Part shown: positions 21,124 to 29,476 of the stretch, piece after piece | Numbering within the stretch: position 1 is the stretch's first letter | Layout: every line of letters begins with the position of its first letter | Assembly: GCF_015160875.1 (NCBI RefSeq) | Contig: NZ_CP063374.1 | Span: forward strand, 2,480,001-2,544,000 | Length of the DNA: 64,000 bases | Reading direction: 5' to 3' | Source of the DNA: Streptomyces chromofuscus | Lineage (GTDB): Bacteria; Actinomycetota; Actinomycetes; Streptomycetales; Streptomycetaceae | Position numbers and translations under genes: made by a program | Notes under the pieces: generated by a model | Database searches by the model: none | The model's input: the letters and a program-made list of their open reading frames with translations, nothing else | Told to the model about the DNA's origin: nothing

Positions 21124-21738
21124 ATGGCGATCACACCACCGCAACGGGCCCAGGTGCGCACCGCACTGGCCGGGCTGCTGATCGCGGCCGCGGGTGCGGC
21201 GACGCTCGTCTCCTGCGGCGGCGACGAGGGCGACGGCGGCGCCGCCTCCCCGCGGCCGACGCCCTCGGGCCCCTATACCGCGTCCTTCTCCGGCACCCCC
21301 GCCTCCGCCCTCGCCACACTGGCGGAATCCGCCCGGGCGCGGGCCTCGGCCGCGGCCTCCTCCGCCGCCGCCCGCGCCTCCGAGTTCGAGGCGTCGGTGT
21401 CGGCGGAGGTCGAGCGCGCCAACGTGGCCGCGCGGCGCGAACTGGCGGACGTCGAGGGCCAGGGCAACGCCATGGCGGACGTGTCCCTCACCGGCAAGCC
21501 GCGCGGCGAGGCGGCGGACCTGATCGCCGTCATGGTGAACATCACCAACCGTACGGAGAAGACCGCGTCGTACGCGGTGCAGGTCGACTTCCGCGACTCC
21601 GACGGCAAGGTGGTCGAGACCCGCTACGTCGGCGCGCAGGACCTCGCACCCGGCGCCAAGGAGCAGCCGCTCGCCATCAGCCGCACACCCGAGGGGCAGC
21701 GCCTGACGGCGGCCATCACCAAGGCCCAGCGGTACTGA
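21124..21738 (+). CDS. Lipoprotein with FxLYD-like domain
   Basis: A 204-residue lipoprotein. The signal peptide ends in the lipobox LVSC (Cys at residue 31), followed by a Pro/Ser linker and an alanine-rich helical segment (ARASAAASSAAARASEFEASV, here residues ~74-94 by position) predicted to form a coiled coil. The C-terminal ~95 residues form a beta domain with VMVNITNRTEKTASYAVQVDFRDSDGKVV, the pattern of FxLYD-type immunoglobulin-like domains. It should be anchored on the outer face of the membrane. ATG 21124 follows GGAGG by 5 nt. Its function is unknown. Confidence 0.8.
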   Translation: MAITPPQRAQVRTALAGLLIAAAGAATLVSCGGDEGDGGAASPRPTPSGPYTASFSGTPASALATLAESARARASAAASSAAARASEFEASVSAEVERANVAARRELADVEGQGNAMADVSLTGKPRGEAADLIAVMVNITNRTEKTASYAVQVDFRDSDGKVVETRYVGAQDLAPGAKEQPLAISRTPEGQRLTAAITKAQRY

Positions 21739-21780
21739 GGCGCCGGGCGGCGACTCGGAGTACGGGCGGGCGGCGCACAG

Positions 21781-21897
21781 ACCTCCGCACCGCTACCCCG
21801 CCCGGCGCGCCGCCTGCACGCACCTCCGCCCCGCTACCCCGCCCGGCGCGCCGCCCACGCACCTCCGCACCGCTACCCCGTCCGGCGCGCCGCCTGC
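21781..21897. repeat. ~40-bp tandem repeats running into the DUF2277 3' end
   Basis: Three imperfect units start at 21781 (41 nt), 21822 (39 nt) and 21861 (37 nt). All begin ACCTCCGC, contain CGCTACCCCG and CCGGCGCGCCGCC. The third unit overlaps the last codons and the stop of the minus-strand gene at 21873, so the array either grew out of the gene's 3' end or invaded it. Confidence 0.85.
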
Positions 21898-22103
21898 CCC
21901 CGGATCTCCAGCCCGGCGAGCAGCTCGGCCGTTGCCTCGGCGACCGCGTCGACCGCCTGGTCGAAGGCCTCGCGGTTGTGGGCGGCGGGTGCCCGGAAGC
22001 CGGACACCTTCCGCACGTACTGCAACGCGGCGGCCCTGATGTCCTCCTCCGTCGCCTCCTCGGGCAGGACGGGCGGACGAAGCGTCTTGATGCTGCGGCA
22101 CAT
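21873..22103 (-). CDS. DUF2277 domain protein
   Basis: A 76-residue protein whose family start, MCRSIKTLRPP, is unmistakable, followed by EDIRAAALQYVRKVSGFRAPAAHN and a helix EAFDQAVDAVAEATAELLAGL. The domain is found widely in actinobacteria and has no assigned function. The two arginine-rich C-terminal residues groups derive from the tandem repeat that overlaps the stop. ATG 22103 has a GGAG immediately upstream and GGGGGGAG 9 nt away. Divergent from the reductase gene. Confidence 0.88.
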   Translation of the reverse strand: MCRSIKTLRPPVLPEEATEEDIRAAALQYVRKVSGFRAPAAHNREAFDQAVDAVAEATAELLAGLEIRGQAARRTG

Positions 22104-22237
22104 GACTCCAGTCTCCCCCCGACCGCGCCCGTACGTCTCGCAGTCCGAACCGGCGCTACCGGCGCCCCGCACCGCCTGCCATGATCGCCTCTGAGGCGGC
22201 CACCGTCCCCGGGGCCGACCGACGAGAGGAGCCACAC

Positions 22238-23140
22238 ATGCCACACGACGAACTCACCGTGGCCGTCCTGGGCCCCGGCGGCGTGGGCGGCCTGCTGGCC
22301 GCGCTGCTCTCCCGCGCCGGCCACCGCGTGATCTGCCTGGCCGGCGACACCACGGCCCACACCCTGCGCACCACCGGACTCCACGTCCGCAGCAACCGCT
22401 ACGGCGACTTCACCGCCCCCGTCGAAGCCGACACCGAACTGCGTGAACCGGTCGACGCCTGCCTGATCACCGTCAAGCAGACCACCCTCGACCCGGCACT
22501 CCCCCGCATCCCCGCCCGGGTCCTCGGCGACGCCCTGCTCGTCCCGTTCCTCAACGGCGTGGAACACCCGGCCCACCTCCGCTCCCGCTACCGCCCGGAC
22601 CAGGTAGCCCCGGCCGTCATCCGCGTCGAGTCCACCCGCGTCGCGCCGGGCGAAATCGCGCACACCAGCCCCTTCGCGGAGATCGACCTGACCGGCGACC
22701 CGGTCCCCCGGCACCGCCTCGACGCACTGGCCACCGCGTTCACGAGCGCCGGCCTCACCACCCGTGTCCTGGACGACGAGGCGGCGGCCCTGTGGGCGAA
22801 GATGTCGTTCCTCGCCCCCTTCGCCCTGCTCACCACCCGCTACGCCCTCCCCCTCGGCGACGTCCGCACCCGCCATCGCGACGAACTCACCGCCCTCGTC
22901 GCCGAGACGGCCGCCGTCAGCCGCGCCTGCGGCGGCCCCGCCGACCCGGCCGAGGCGATGGCCCGCTTCGACGCCTTCCCGCCGGGCACCAAGTCGTCCA
23001 TGCAGCGTGACGCGGAGGCGGGCCGCCCTCTGGAACTGGACGCCATCGGCGGCGCGTTGCTCCGCGCGGCCGAGCAGCACGGCGTACCCACGCCGGTGGC
23101 GGCGAAGCTGGTACGGGAACTGCGGGAGGCCGGCCACTGA
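22238..23140 (+). CDS. Ketopantoate reductase (PanE/ApbA) family protein
   Basis: A 300-residue reductase. The N-terminal Rossmann motif VAVLGPGGVGGLLAALLSRAGH binds NADPH; ITVKQTTLD carries the catalytic-lysine position seen as KxxQ in PanE; LVPFLNGVEH is the family NGV/NG motif and EEAALWAKMSFLAP-like DDEAAALWAKMSFLAP is the C-domain helix. It is thus of the 2-dehydropantoate 2-reductase superfamily. Whether it is the pantothenate pathway enzyme or a paralogue acting on another 2-keto acid is open. ATG 22238 follows GAGAGGA by 7 nt. It stands alone before a repeat region. Confidence 0.88.
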   Translation: MPHDELTVAVLGPGGVGGLLAALLSRAGHRVICLAGDTTAHTLRTTGLHVRSNRYGDFTAPVEADTELREPVDACLITVKQTTLDPALPRIPARVLGDALLVPFLNGVEHPAHLRSRYRPDQVAPAVIRVESTRVAPGEIAHTSPFAEIDLTGDPVPRHRLDALATAFTSAGLTTRVLDDEAAALWAKMSFLAPFALLTTRYALPLGDVRTRHRDELTALVAETAAVSRACGGPADPAEAMARFDAFPPGTKSSMQRDAEAGRPLELDAIGGALLRAAEQHGVPTPVAAKLVRELREAGH

Positions 23141-23219
23141 CGACCGGGCCGGACGGGTTCGGGGGCCGGGCGGGCAGGGGCGCGCACCGCGCCGCGCCGC
23201 ACGGGTTCGGGGCCGGGTG

Positions 23220-23530
23220 GGCAGACGCGTCCGGCATCACGCCGGCCGCGCTCGACGCCGGGGGCAGACGCATCCGGCATCCAGCGGGCACATGCGTCCG
23301 GCGCTCGGGTGGTGCAGCGCGTGGCGTCGTCGGGCGGTGCAGCGCGTCCGGCGCCGAGCGGGCACATGCAGCCGGCGCTCGGGTCGTGCAGCGCGTCCGG
23401 CATCGAGCGGGCACATGCGTCGGGAGTCGGTCGGAGCAGCGCGTCCGGAGTCGGGCGGTGCAGCGCGTCCGGAGTCGGGCGGTGCAGCGCGTGCGTCGTC
23501 TCGTCAGGCAGTACAGCGCGCCCGGCGACC
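23220..23530. repeat. Degenerate 24-30-bp tandem repeats
   Basis: About twelve imperfect units based on GCGTCCGG..GTCGGGCGGTGCAGC or GCGGGCACATGC. The cleanest stretch (about 23440-23495) has two identical 24-bp units. All frames stay open, and on the minus strand the repeats read as RPTPDALH-like octapeptides. This run lies in the 23141-23590 spacer and overlaps the antisense of no known domain, so I treat it as non-coding repeat DNA. Confidence 0.8.
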
Positions 23531-23590
23531 ATCTCCGCGCCCCGGTGACGCTGCGGGCACCCGCACACGCGCCTCTACGACGGCCCGCGC

Positions 23591-23959
23591 TCAGCAGACC
23601 TGCCCGGGGCCGGCGGCGGCCGTGGCCTTCAGCAGTTCGCGCACCAAGTCGAAGTCGATCAGTTCGGGCCGACGGAAGCGCAGGCAGCCCTTGCCCATGT
23701 CCTGCTCCACTAGCCGCTCCTCGAAGGCCTCCCGCACGTCACCGCGCATCAGGTAGAAGGAGACGTACTGCTTCTGACTGGCGAAGGCGATCTCGGCCGC
23801 ACCGTCCCGCTCATAGGCGGGCATCCCGTACGCCATCACCTCACGGAAGCCCGTCAATTCCCCCCGGCACAGCGTCCGGAGCCGGACCAGCGCCTCCCGG
23901 CGTTCCTCCGGCACCTCGGCGAGATACGTGTCGACGTCTTCGGCCTTGCTCTGCACCAT
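23591..23959 (-). CDS. DUF1801 (YdhG/frataxin-like) domain protein
   Basis: A 122-residue protein. The family pattern is clear: VDTYLAEVPEERREALVRLRTLC, then MAYGMPAYERDG, IAFASQKQYVSFYLM and a C-terminal MGKGCLRFRRPELIDFDLVRELL. The fold is that of YdhG/Fra iron chaperone-like and DUF1801 proteins. No enzymatic activity is established for most members. ATG 23959 begins the conserved helix after a short VQSKA leader. It lies between the repeat block and a hypothetical gene, with no operon partner. Confidence 0.88.
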   Translation of the reverse strand: MVQSKAEDVDTYLAEVPEERREALVRLRTLCRGELTGFREVMAYGMPAYERDGAAEIAFASQKQYVSFYLMRGDVREAFEERLVEQDMGKGCLRFRRPELIDFDLVRELLKATAAAGPGQVC

Positions 23960-24177
23960 GGCCCGAGCCTAGCGAGGTCCCGTCCGCTCCACATGGGCGC
24001 GCGCATGGGGCAGGCACATGAGCGCGGAAGCTGCGCGGCGGGCGGCCGGTGAGGTGCAGGACGGTGTCGGTGGTGCGGTCCTCGGCCCCCGCGCCCCGCG
24101 TGCGTCCGCACACCCCGCAGGCACACCCGTTCGCATGAACCGCCGGAAGAAACTCGCGACCGGAAATCGAACAGGCG

Positions 24178-24183
24178 TAGCAT
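24178..24183 (+). promoter_or_regulatory. -10 box for a probable leaderless transcript
   Basis: TAGCAT lies 7 nt before the GTG at 24191, the spacing that places transcription start at the first base of the start codon. The -35 region is unconvincing. Confidence 0.5.
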
Positions 24184-24190
24184 TACTGCC

Positions 24191-24541
24191 GTGGCTACGA
24201 CCTACGACTTCCCTAGCGACCTCCGCGCCGGCCAGGAGGAGCTGCATCAGGTCCGGGCCGAGCTGTCGGCCCTGCTGAAGCGGCTCCCCTGGTCGGTCGA
24301 GCCCTTGGACGGCTTCAGCGACGCGGGCGGCTGGCGCAAGATCGAACGCCCCGCCTCCCCTGGCTGGACGGCCGACGAACAGGCCGAGGTCGAAAAGCTC
24401 CGCCGCCGCGAACGCGAACTCGCGATCTTCGTCACCACCCACCGCTACTGGTCCGACCTCACCGGCCCCGACCGCGTGGACGCCCGAGGCACGCTGAAGC
24501 ACGCCCACGACACTTCCCCGGAGGCCGAGCAGGACGCCTGA
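24191..24541 (+). CDS. Conserved hypothetical protein
   Basis: A 116-residue soluble protein without a family I can name. It has an N-terminal helix (DLRAGQEELHQVRAELSALLKRLPW), a central WRKIERPASPGWTADE segment rich in Trp/Pro, a charged coiled helix (EVEKLRRRERELAIFV) and an acidic tail. Homologues with the same length appear to be common in streptomycetes. GTG 24191 has no ribosome site but lies just after a -10 box, so it is probably leaderless. Codon usage is normal for the genome. Confidence 0.75.
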   Translation: MATTYDFPSDLRAGQEELHQVRAELSALLKRLPWSVEPLDGFSDAGGWRKIERPASPGWTADEQAEVEKLRRRERELAIFVTTHRYWSDLTGPDRVDARGTLKHAHDTSPEAEQDA

Positions 24542-24955
24542 CGGAGCGCCGACGGCCCTGACCGCCTCGGGTCGGCGAACAGCCCTGCTCACCCGGCCGG
24601 ATCTCCCGTCGACCGTCCCACGTCTCGGCTGGACGTCCAGTGCCCAGACGCCCGGAACCCGGGCAGACTGCCCACCACGACCGAGACCGTTGCCGCCTTC
24701 CGAGGACGCCAGGACGGCGGAGGAAGGTCGCTGTCGGCGGCCACGCCACGACTGCGGTACTCGGAGCGGTCACGCCCGGCACCACGGCGGTGTGGCAGGT
24801 CGGGGTGCTGCGCGCAACGGCCTGGACGGCCCACGGTCCTCGCGTACCGGCGCGCAACGCCCCGCCGGCGGACATCGTTCCGGCCAAGGCCCACGGCCGC
24901 GCCGGCGGCGGACGTGACACAAGGAGCGCCGCTCGGCTGTACGACCGGCAGCCCA
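24542..24955. other. Gene-poor stretch
   Basis: About 410 nt downstream of the hypothetical gene. Open frames exist on both strands, but none has a domain, a ribosome site or a normal amino-acid composition; it may be the decayed 3' extension of an old gene. No strong inverted repeat or tandem repeat is visible. Confidence 0.4.
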
Positions 24956-25315
24956 TCAGGGGCCGGAGACGGCCAGGGCATGACCCCCGAGCACCACGGC
25001 AACGACCAGGCAGGCGACGGGGACGCCGGCGACGGTACGCCGCCCTCGAAGAAACCGGCGCGGCACGCAGAGAACCAGCACCGCACCGGTCCACGCGGCG
25101 GACACCAGCCGAGGGAGCCATACCTCCGCCCGGTCGTTGACCAGGTAACAGTGTTCGGCACGCGGTCCAATATCGCCGAAGTAGAAGAGGCAGTCGTTCC
25201 CGAAGTTCTCGGTCATGAGCGCAGTGATCCCCCAGCACACAGTGTCGAGGAAGGCTGCGGTCACTGCGACACCGAAGACCGCGCAGCCCCCAGGGCGCGG
25301 CGTGGCCATGTCCAT
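24956..25315 (-). CDS. Small polytopic membrane protein, hypothetical
   Basis: A 119-residue protein with three hydrophobic segments (about residues 10-33, 64-83 and 94-115). Between the first two is a polar loop with several cysteines (NDCLFYFGD and AEHCYLVNDRAEVW), which could be an extracytoplasmic disulphide loop. ATG 25315 has GGGGGAT about 7 nt upstream. I do not recognise the family. The real hydrophobic pattern and the start argue that it is a gene rather than a chance frame. Confidence 0.6.
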   Translation of the reverse strand: MDMATPRPGGCAVFGVAVTAAFLDTVCWGITALMTENFGNDCLFYFGDIGPRAEHCYLVNDRAEVWLPRLVSAAWTGAVLVLCVPRRFLRGRRTVAGVPVACLVVAVVLGGHALAVSGP

Positions 25316-25580
25316 AGGTTGATCCCCCCGGGGAAACAGGTCCGCCGAGGGTATCCCTGCGCGGAAGGCTCGGAACGTGCGGCGCCCGGCAAAGAGGAAG
25401 AACCATACGCCCTGCTCTTCCTACCCCTTGGACTTGGAACGCAGAGCTGCGCAAAGCCGCGGAAGCCCCGCATCCGCCCCGCTTCTGCACAATGAACCCT
25501 GACAGCTCTCTGGTCGAGCCGCGAGGGCATTCAGCTCACGACCCACTCGTCCTGTAGCAACTGAGGTGAGGATGACTGCC

Positions 25581-25850
25581 ATGGACCCGCTCGTGCCGGC
25601 ACTTGCCGGACTGGTCGTCGACGCCGTTTGGTTCCTGGAGAGTTGCGGTGACGAGGAAGTGGATCCCGACTCTGCGGTGAAGATGATGGAGAACATCGGC
25701 TGGGAGCTGCTGCAACTGCCCGCAGACCAACGCGACCGGTTCATGCAGGTGCTCGCAGACATGGCCGCAGCGGAGGAGAATCCTGAACGTCGTGAGTTCC
25801 TGGAGTCGTTCCCCTTCGCCGTCGGCATGGTCGAGGACGAGGAGGGCTGA
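25581..25850 (+). CDS. Small acidic helical protein, hypothetical
   Basis: An 89-residue very acidic protein. It appears all-helical: LVPALAGLVVDAVWFLESCGDEEVD, MMENIGWELLQLP, RDRFMQVLADMAAAEENPERREFLESFPFAVGMVEDEE (the regions being residues 4-28, 35-47 and 52-89). The composition resembles small immunity or antitoxin-like proteins, but there is no partner gene next to it. ATG 25581 has GAGGA 8 nt upstream; ATG 25572 and GTG 25566 are in-frame alternatives. It is the last intact gene before the integrated element. Confidence 0.7.
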   Translation: MDPLVPALAGLVVDAVWFLESCGDEEVDPDSAVKMMENIGWELLQLPADQRDRFMQVLADMAAAEENPERREFLESFPFAVGMVEDEEG

Positions 25851-26185
25851 GCCCGAGACCGGCTGGTGGGCGCCGGTTCAGCCTCAACTGACCACCAGGG
25901 GCCGTGACCAGCGGCCGCTAGTCGATCAGCGCACTCATCCGCTGCTGAGCTGTCGGCTCTGCTGCTGAGCTGTCGGCGTGGCTCATCGTTGACCGCTCTG
26001 GCCCCGGGACGGCCCCGGGCAGTCCTCCTCGGCACAGCACGACGTCAGGGCCGTGATCTTCGAGGCTCGCGACGAAGTGGCGGGGCGAAGTCGCGGACCC
26101 GACCGACCTCAGCCATAGAGGGTTTCCGACGTCCGCCCGCATGCGCCCCGCGCCGTGCGCGGGCCTCGACGAAGGAGGCCAAGTC

Positions 26186-26227
26186 AAGGCCCAGGTCTCC
26201 GGGTACCTACCCGCTGACCTGGGCCTT
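26186..26227 (-). terminator. Probable tRNA-Val terminator displaced by the integration
   Basis: A 12-bp perfect stem (AAGGCCCAGGTC with GACCTGGGCCTT) whose 18-nt loop contains a nested GGGTA/TACCC pairing. It starts 15 nt beyond the left copy of the tRNA 3' half, where the tRNA terminator would have stood before the element inserted. Confidence 0.6.
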
Positions 26228-26242
26228 CGACGTGTCCTGCGA

Positions 26243-26294
26243 CTGGTGGGCGCGGACGGTTTCGAACCGCCGACATCCGCCTTGTAAGGGCGGC
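26243..26294 (-). repeat. attL: duplicated 3' half of tRNA-Val
   Basis: 52 bp identical to 29514-29565. It covers the anticodon arm, variable loop, T arm, acceptor 3' strand and encoded CCA of tRNA-Val(UAC), but the 5' half of the tRNA is missing, so this copy is not a gene. It marks the left end of an element that recombined into the tRNA. Confidence 0.92.
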
Positions 26295-26379
26295 CGTGGG
26301 TAGCAGCAGAGGCGCACAGGTCACCCCGGCTGCAAAGGCAGCGCAGGCCAGCGACACATCTCGACCGCGGCGAGCCGTC

Positions 26380-26422
26380 GTTGACCGTGGTTGACCGCCT
26401 CATATGGCACGACTGTGGCACG
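26380..26422. promoter_or_regulatory. Paired direct repeats, possible recombinase arm sites
   Basis: GTTGACCG occurs at 26380-26387 and 26390-26397, and TGGCACG at 26405-26411 and 26416-26422, all within 130 nt of attL. Integrases of this class bind short direct repeats beside the core. The assignment is by position only. Confidence 0.4.
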
Positions 26423-26590
26423 CGACCGCTTCGTCCCGAAGGAACTTGCGCGGGTGGCCGACCATGGGTCGGTGGGCCTCTCACCTGCTGCGAGCGTCCA
26501 CAGCCGTCCGCGCTCGTCCGCCGCTGTGCGTCGGCGTTGTCACGCAGTTGGACACTCACCCGGGGTGCGACCCGGCGCTTAGAAGATGCG

Positions 26591-26810
26591 GGACGGTCTC
26601 GTGGGAGACGATCACGCCGCGCTGGAGCATCAGCTCCTCGAACTCGCGGAACGACAGCGGGAAGCGGAAGTACAGCCACACGCAGTGCGCGATGATCTCG
26701 ACCGGGTACCGGTGCTCCTTGTACGACGGCGGCGTACCGCCCACGGACCACCCCCTCCACCATGATCAACCCGAAGATCATCCCACCCGGCCAGCCAACG
26801 TGACAGTGCC
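26591..26810 (-). mobile_element. IS6-family 5'-end fragment (inverted copy)
   Basis: 220 bp that match 27649-27868 in inverted orientation with about one mismatch. Read on the minus strand it starts at the terminal GGCACTGTCACG and encodes the first ~45 residues of an IS6-type transposase (PPSYKEHRYPVEIIAHCVWL, then SHETV). It stops abruptly after the codons for ETV, followed by unrelated sequence. Confidence 0.85.
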
Positions 26811-27190
26811 GCTTCGCTTCCTCATGGCGCCGCCCGACGACTGGAAGGACCACAAGGCTCACGTGGACGGACACGTTGCTGTGGTACACCGCTCCGACTG
26901 GACCACGGTCGCAGCCAAGTCGCTCTCCGGCCGCGATCTGGCCGGCCCGCGAGGGCCGGTGCCTCGGCTCGACCACCGAGAGGCTGCTGAGCGCACGGTC
27001 GCCAGGCTGGCTGTGCCACAGACGCGCCGACACGGCATCAGCGGAGCGCATGGGTGACGGTCGGTCTACGCAACGATCGCCGGATGAAGCGCTCAGTCAC
27101 ACCGGTCCTCGCCCCGGTTCCCGGCGGTGCGGCTCCGGAGTAGGCGCTCGCCGCCGGCCGCCGAGCAGGCCTCCGGCGTAGCGGCTTCCC

Positions 27191-27613
27191 TCAGTGCTGT
27201 CCGGGCCCAGTCTGTGGAGGCACCTGGGAAGGCCACGGGTTGGGTGGAGCAGCGGGGGCAGGGGGTGTTTGCCCTGACCCGAAAGGCGCTGAGCCGGAGG
27301 GCGCCGCACCAAGGGGCGTTGGTGCGAACGAGGCCGGGACGGCTGACGGCGAAGCCTCGACCGAGCGTCCCTTGCGGGCCCCCACCACGACGGAAACGCC
27401 CGCGATCTCTAGAGCGATCCCGGCCATACCGAGGAGGATCGGAGTGTGCAGGCCGTCCTCGGTGCCGCAGATCTGCACCGGTTCCTGTCCTATTTTCGTG
27501 GCCCGGCACTGCCACCCCGTGGCGTCGTCCATGTCCCATAGGGCGGCATAGGCGAGTAGGGCAAAGCCGGAGAGCATCAGGGCGATCTGCAAGGTGCGGG
27601 CTATCGGTGACAT
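27191..27613 (-). CDS. Two-helix membrane protein with proline-rich tail, hypothetical
   Basis: A 140-residue protein: a transmembrane helix at residues 7-24, an external loop of ~30 residues with two cysteines (WQCRATKIGQEPVQICGTEDG, residues ~34-54), a second helix at ~57-77 and a Pro/Ala/Ser tail of 60 residues. Its intact frame between two IS6 fragments suggests it is cargo of the decayed element. Ribosome site upstream of ATG 27613 is weak. I do not recognise the family. Confidence 0.55.
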   Translation of the reverse strand: MSPIARTLQIALMLSGFALLAYAALWDMDDATGWQCRATKIGQEPVQICGTEDGLHTPILLGMAGIALEIAGVSVVVGARKGRSVEASPSAVPASFAPTPLGAAPSGSAPFGSGQTPPAPAAPPNPWPSQVPPQTGPGQH

Positions 27614-27648
27614 GGTCAGTCACCATAGCGGTCAGGGTGCGCTCTTCG

Positions 27649-28098
27649 GGCACTGTCACGTTGGCTGGCCGGGTGGGATGATCTTCGGGTTGATCATGGT
27701 GGAGGGGGTGGTCCGTGGGCGGTACGCCGCCGTCGTACAAGGAGCACCGGTACCCGGTCGAGATCATCGCGCACTGCGTGTGGCTGTACTTCCGCTTCTC
27801 GCTGTCGTTCCGCGAGTTCGAGGAGCTGATGCTCCAGCGCGGCGTGATCGTCTCCCACGAGACCGTCCGCCGCTGGTGCGCCAAGTTCGGGCAGTCCTCG
27901 CCGACGGCCTGCGCCGCCGACAGCCCCGGCCCGGGGACAAGTGGCACTTGGACAAGGTCTTCCTCAGATCAACGGAGAGCAGAAGTACCTGTGGCGGGCC
28001 GTCGACGCCGACGGCAACGTGCTCGACATCCTCGTACAGAACCGGCGGGACACCGCTGCGGCCAGGCGCTTCTTCCGCACGCTGCTGACGAAGACGGG
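27649..28098 (+). pseudogene. IS6-family transposase, frameshifted and truncated
   Basis: Starts at the IS terminus GGCACTGTCACG (27649) and the transposase ATG region near 27715. The zinc-finger/HTH part is intact (HRYPVEIIAHCVWLYFRF, ETVRRWCAKFG), then two frameshifts are needed, near 27890 and near 27963, to read GDKWHLDKVF and then INGEQKYLWRAVDADGNVLDILVQNRRD. The catalytic DDE domain ends after RRFFRTLL; the last two-thirds of the domain and the right end of the IS are lost. It cannot make active enzyme. Confidence 0.9.
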
Positions 28099-28152
28099 GG
28101 CAGGCCTTGGCGGGCCGGTCCGACGAGCCCGTGCCCCCGCCCTGCCGGTGTC

Positions 28153-28599
28153 GTGCGGCTGCACCACGTGGCCGTCGCTGCCGTCGTCGACGACCAGGAC
28201 CGCGTGCTGATGATGTGGCGGTACCGCTTCGTCCCCGACTCCTTCGGCTGGGAGCTGCCCGGCGGCATCGTCGACGAGGGTGAAGACCCCCTGCAGACGG
28301 CCATGCGTGAGGTCGAGGAAGAGACCGGCTGGCGGCCGAACTCCCTGGAACACGTGGTCACCTACCAGCCGATGGTCGGCATGGTCGACTCGCCGCACGA
28401 GATCTTCGTCGGCCAGGGCGCCAAGCTCGTCGGCGAGCCGACGGACCTGGAAGAGGCCGGACACATCGCCTGGGTGCCCCTCTCTGACATCCCCGGTCTG
28501 ATGGCTCGTCGTGAACTCATGGGCTCGGGCACTCTCGTTGCCCTCCTGCACGTGCTTGCCTCGCGCGGCGCCGGGGCTTCGCCTACAACCGCTGCGTGA
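28153..28599 (+). pseudogene. NUDIX hydrolase, 5'-truncated
   Basis: The NUDIX box is complete: GGIVDEGEDPLQTAMREVEEETGW fits GX5EX7REUXEEXGU (region about 28260-28331). Beta strands before it begin at VVRLHHVAVAAVV, which in relatives lies some 30-40 residues into the protein. The N-terminus has therefore been lost at the junction with the IS6 fragment, and the frame now continues from transposase sequence without a plausible start except GTG 28153, which has no ribosome site. In pSAM2 the immunity factor Pif carries a NUDIX motif, so this may be a relic of the same regulatory function. Confidence 0.75.
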
Positions 28600-29188
28600 G
28601 CTGTTCGATGCGGCGCCGGTGACGTACTGAGCCGGTACGGCTCGCCACCAGACGGGCCTGCCGCAGGTGCTCTTGCGCCTGGTCGTACTCGCCGCGTGCG
28701 AGGTGCGCTTCTGCGAGATCGCAACGCAGTCCCGCCGATGCCCTGAGGAACGTGGGATCGGCGGTTTCGAGGGCCGTGTACAGACTGCCCACCGCGTCGT
28801 CGTCGCCTGTCAGCGCGAGGGCGTTGCCGCGCCACCTCGCCAGGTGCCCGTCGCTCAGGAAGATGCTCAGCATGTCCGGGTCGCGGGCCTCCTGCCCGGT
28901 CGGCAGGTGCCGCACCGCATGTTCCAGTGCCCGCCGGCACTCGTCGTGAAGACCGGCTCGGGTACAGATCTCGGCCTCAGCCGCGTACAGCCACGCCGTC
29001 AGCCGCGGGGACATGGCCTTCCCACCGAGCCGCTGCGCGTCACGCACCAGTTGCACCGCCATGTCAGCGCGTCCGGCATCACAGAGCACGTACGCCTGCT
29101 CGGCCGTGGCGTGTGCGAGGTACATCGGCTCGTCGGCCTCCTGGGCCGCGCGCTTGCCCAGCTCATAGTGACGCCAGGCTCGTTCCAC
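28583..29188 (-). pseudogene. TPR-containing regulator, C-terminal remnant
   Basis: About 200 residues of helical repeats (VERAWRHYELGKRAAQEAD, MYLAHATAEQAYVLCDAGRADMA, LRCDLAEAHLARGEYDQAQEHL) that match the C-terminal part of XRE-family regulators with TPR-like tails, which neighbour NUDIX genes in many actinomycete elements. The N-terminal helix-turn-helix is missing: the frame runs into the integrase remnant at about 29190. The stop overlaps the converging NUDIX fragment by 17 nt. GTG 29188 could initiate, but a DNA-binding domain is absent. Confidence 0.7.
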
Positions 29189-29198
29189 GGCCCCCCAG

Positions 29199-29447
29199 AT
29201 GCAACCTTCTGGTGCGCATCAGTTGGAAGCGCCGAACGCCCGGGTCATCCGACTGCACGACGCCCGGCACGGTTGCGCGACCCTGCTCACCGCGGCCGGC
29301 GTGGCGCCCCGCGTCGTGATGGAGATCCTCGGGCACAGCCAGATCGCCGTCACGATGAACGTCTACGCCCACGTGGTGCAGGACACCCAGCGCGAGGCTG
29401 TCAGCCACATGGACCGGCTGCTCACGAGGCGCCTGCAGCGCGAGTAG
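29199..29447 (+). pseudogene. Tyrosine integrase, C-terminal remnant
   Basis: Residues after about 29232 read RLHDARHGCATLLTAAGVAP (HxxR box), VVMEILGHSQIAVTMNVYAHV (LGHxx and the nucleophilic Tyr) and a basic tail. This is the last ~75 residues of a tyrosine recombinase of the pSAM2 type. The N-terminal arm-binding and most of the catalytic domain are deleted, where the TPR remnant begins. It lies 66 nt from the att core, as expected for int in these elements. Confidence 0.9.
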
Positions 29448-29476
29448 GTCCGCCGCTGATGTCAGATCCGGATGTC

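Noticed and set aside
22840..23568. Minus-strand gene with RPTPDALH repeats
   Set aside because: It overlaps the antisense of the reductase gene for 300 nt, has no ribosome site and reflects repeats open in all frames.
26243..26294. A second tRNA-Val gene
   Set aside because: Only the 3' half is present; D arm and the 5' acceptor strand are missing.
25918..27051. Long minus-strand frame across attL
   Set aside because: It passes through the tRNA half and an IS6 fragment and has no consistent domain; the open frame is due to GC bias.
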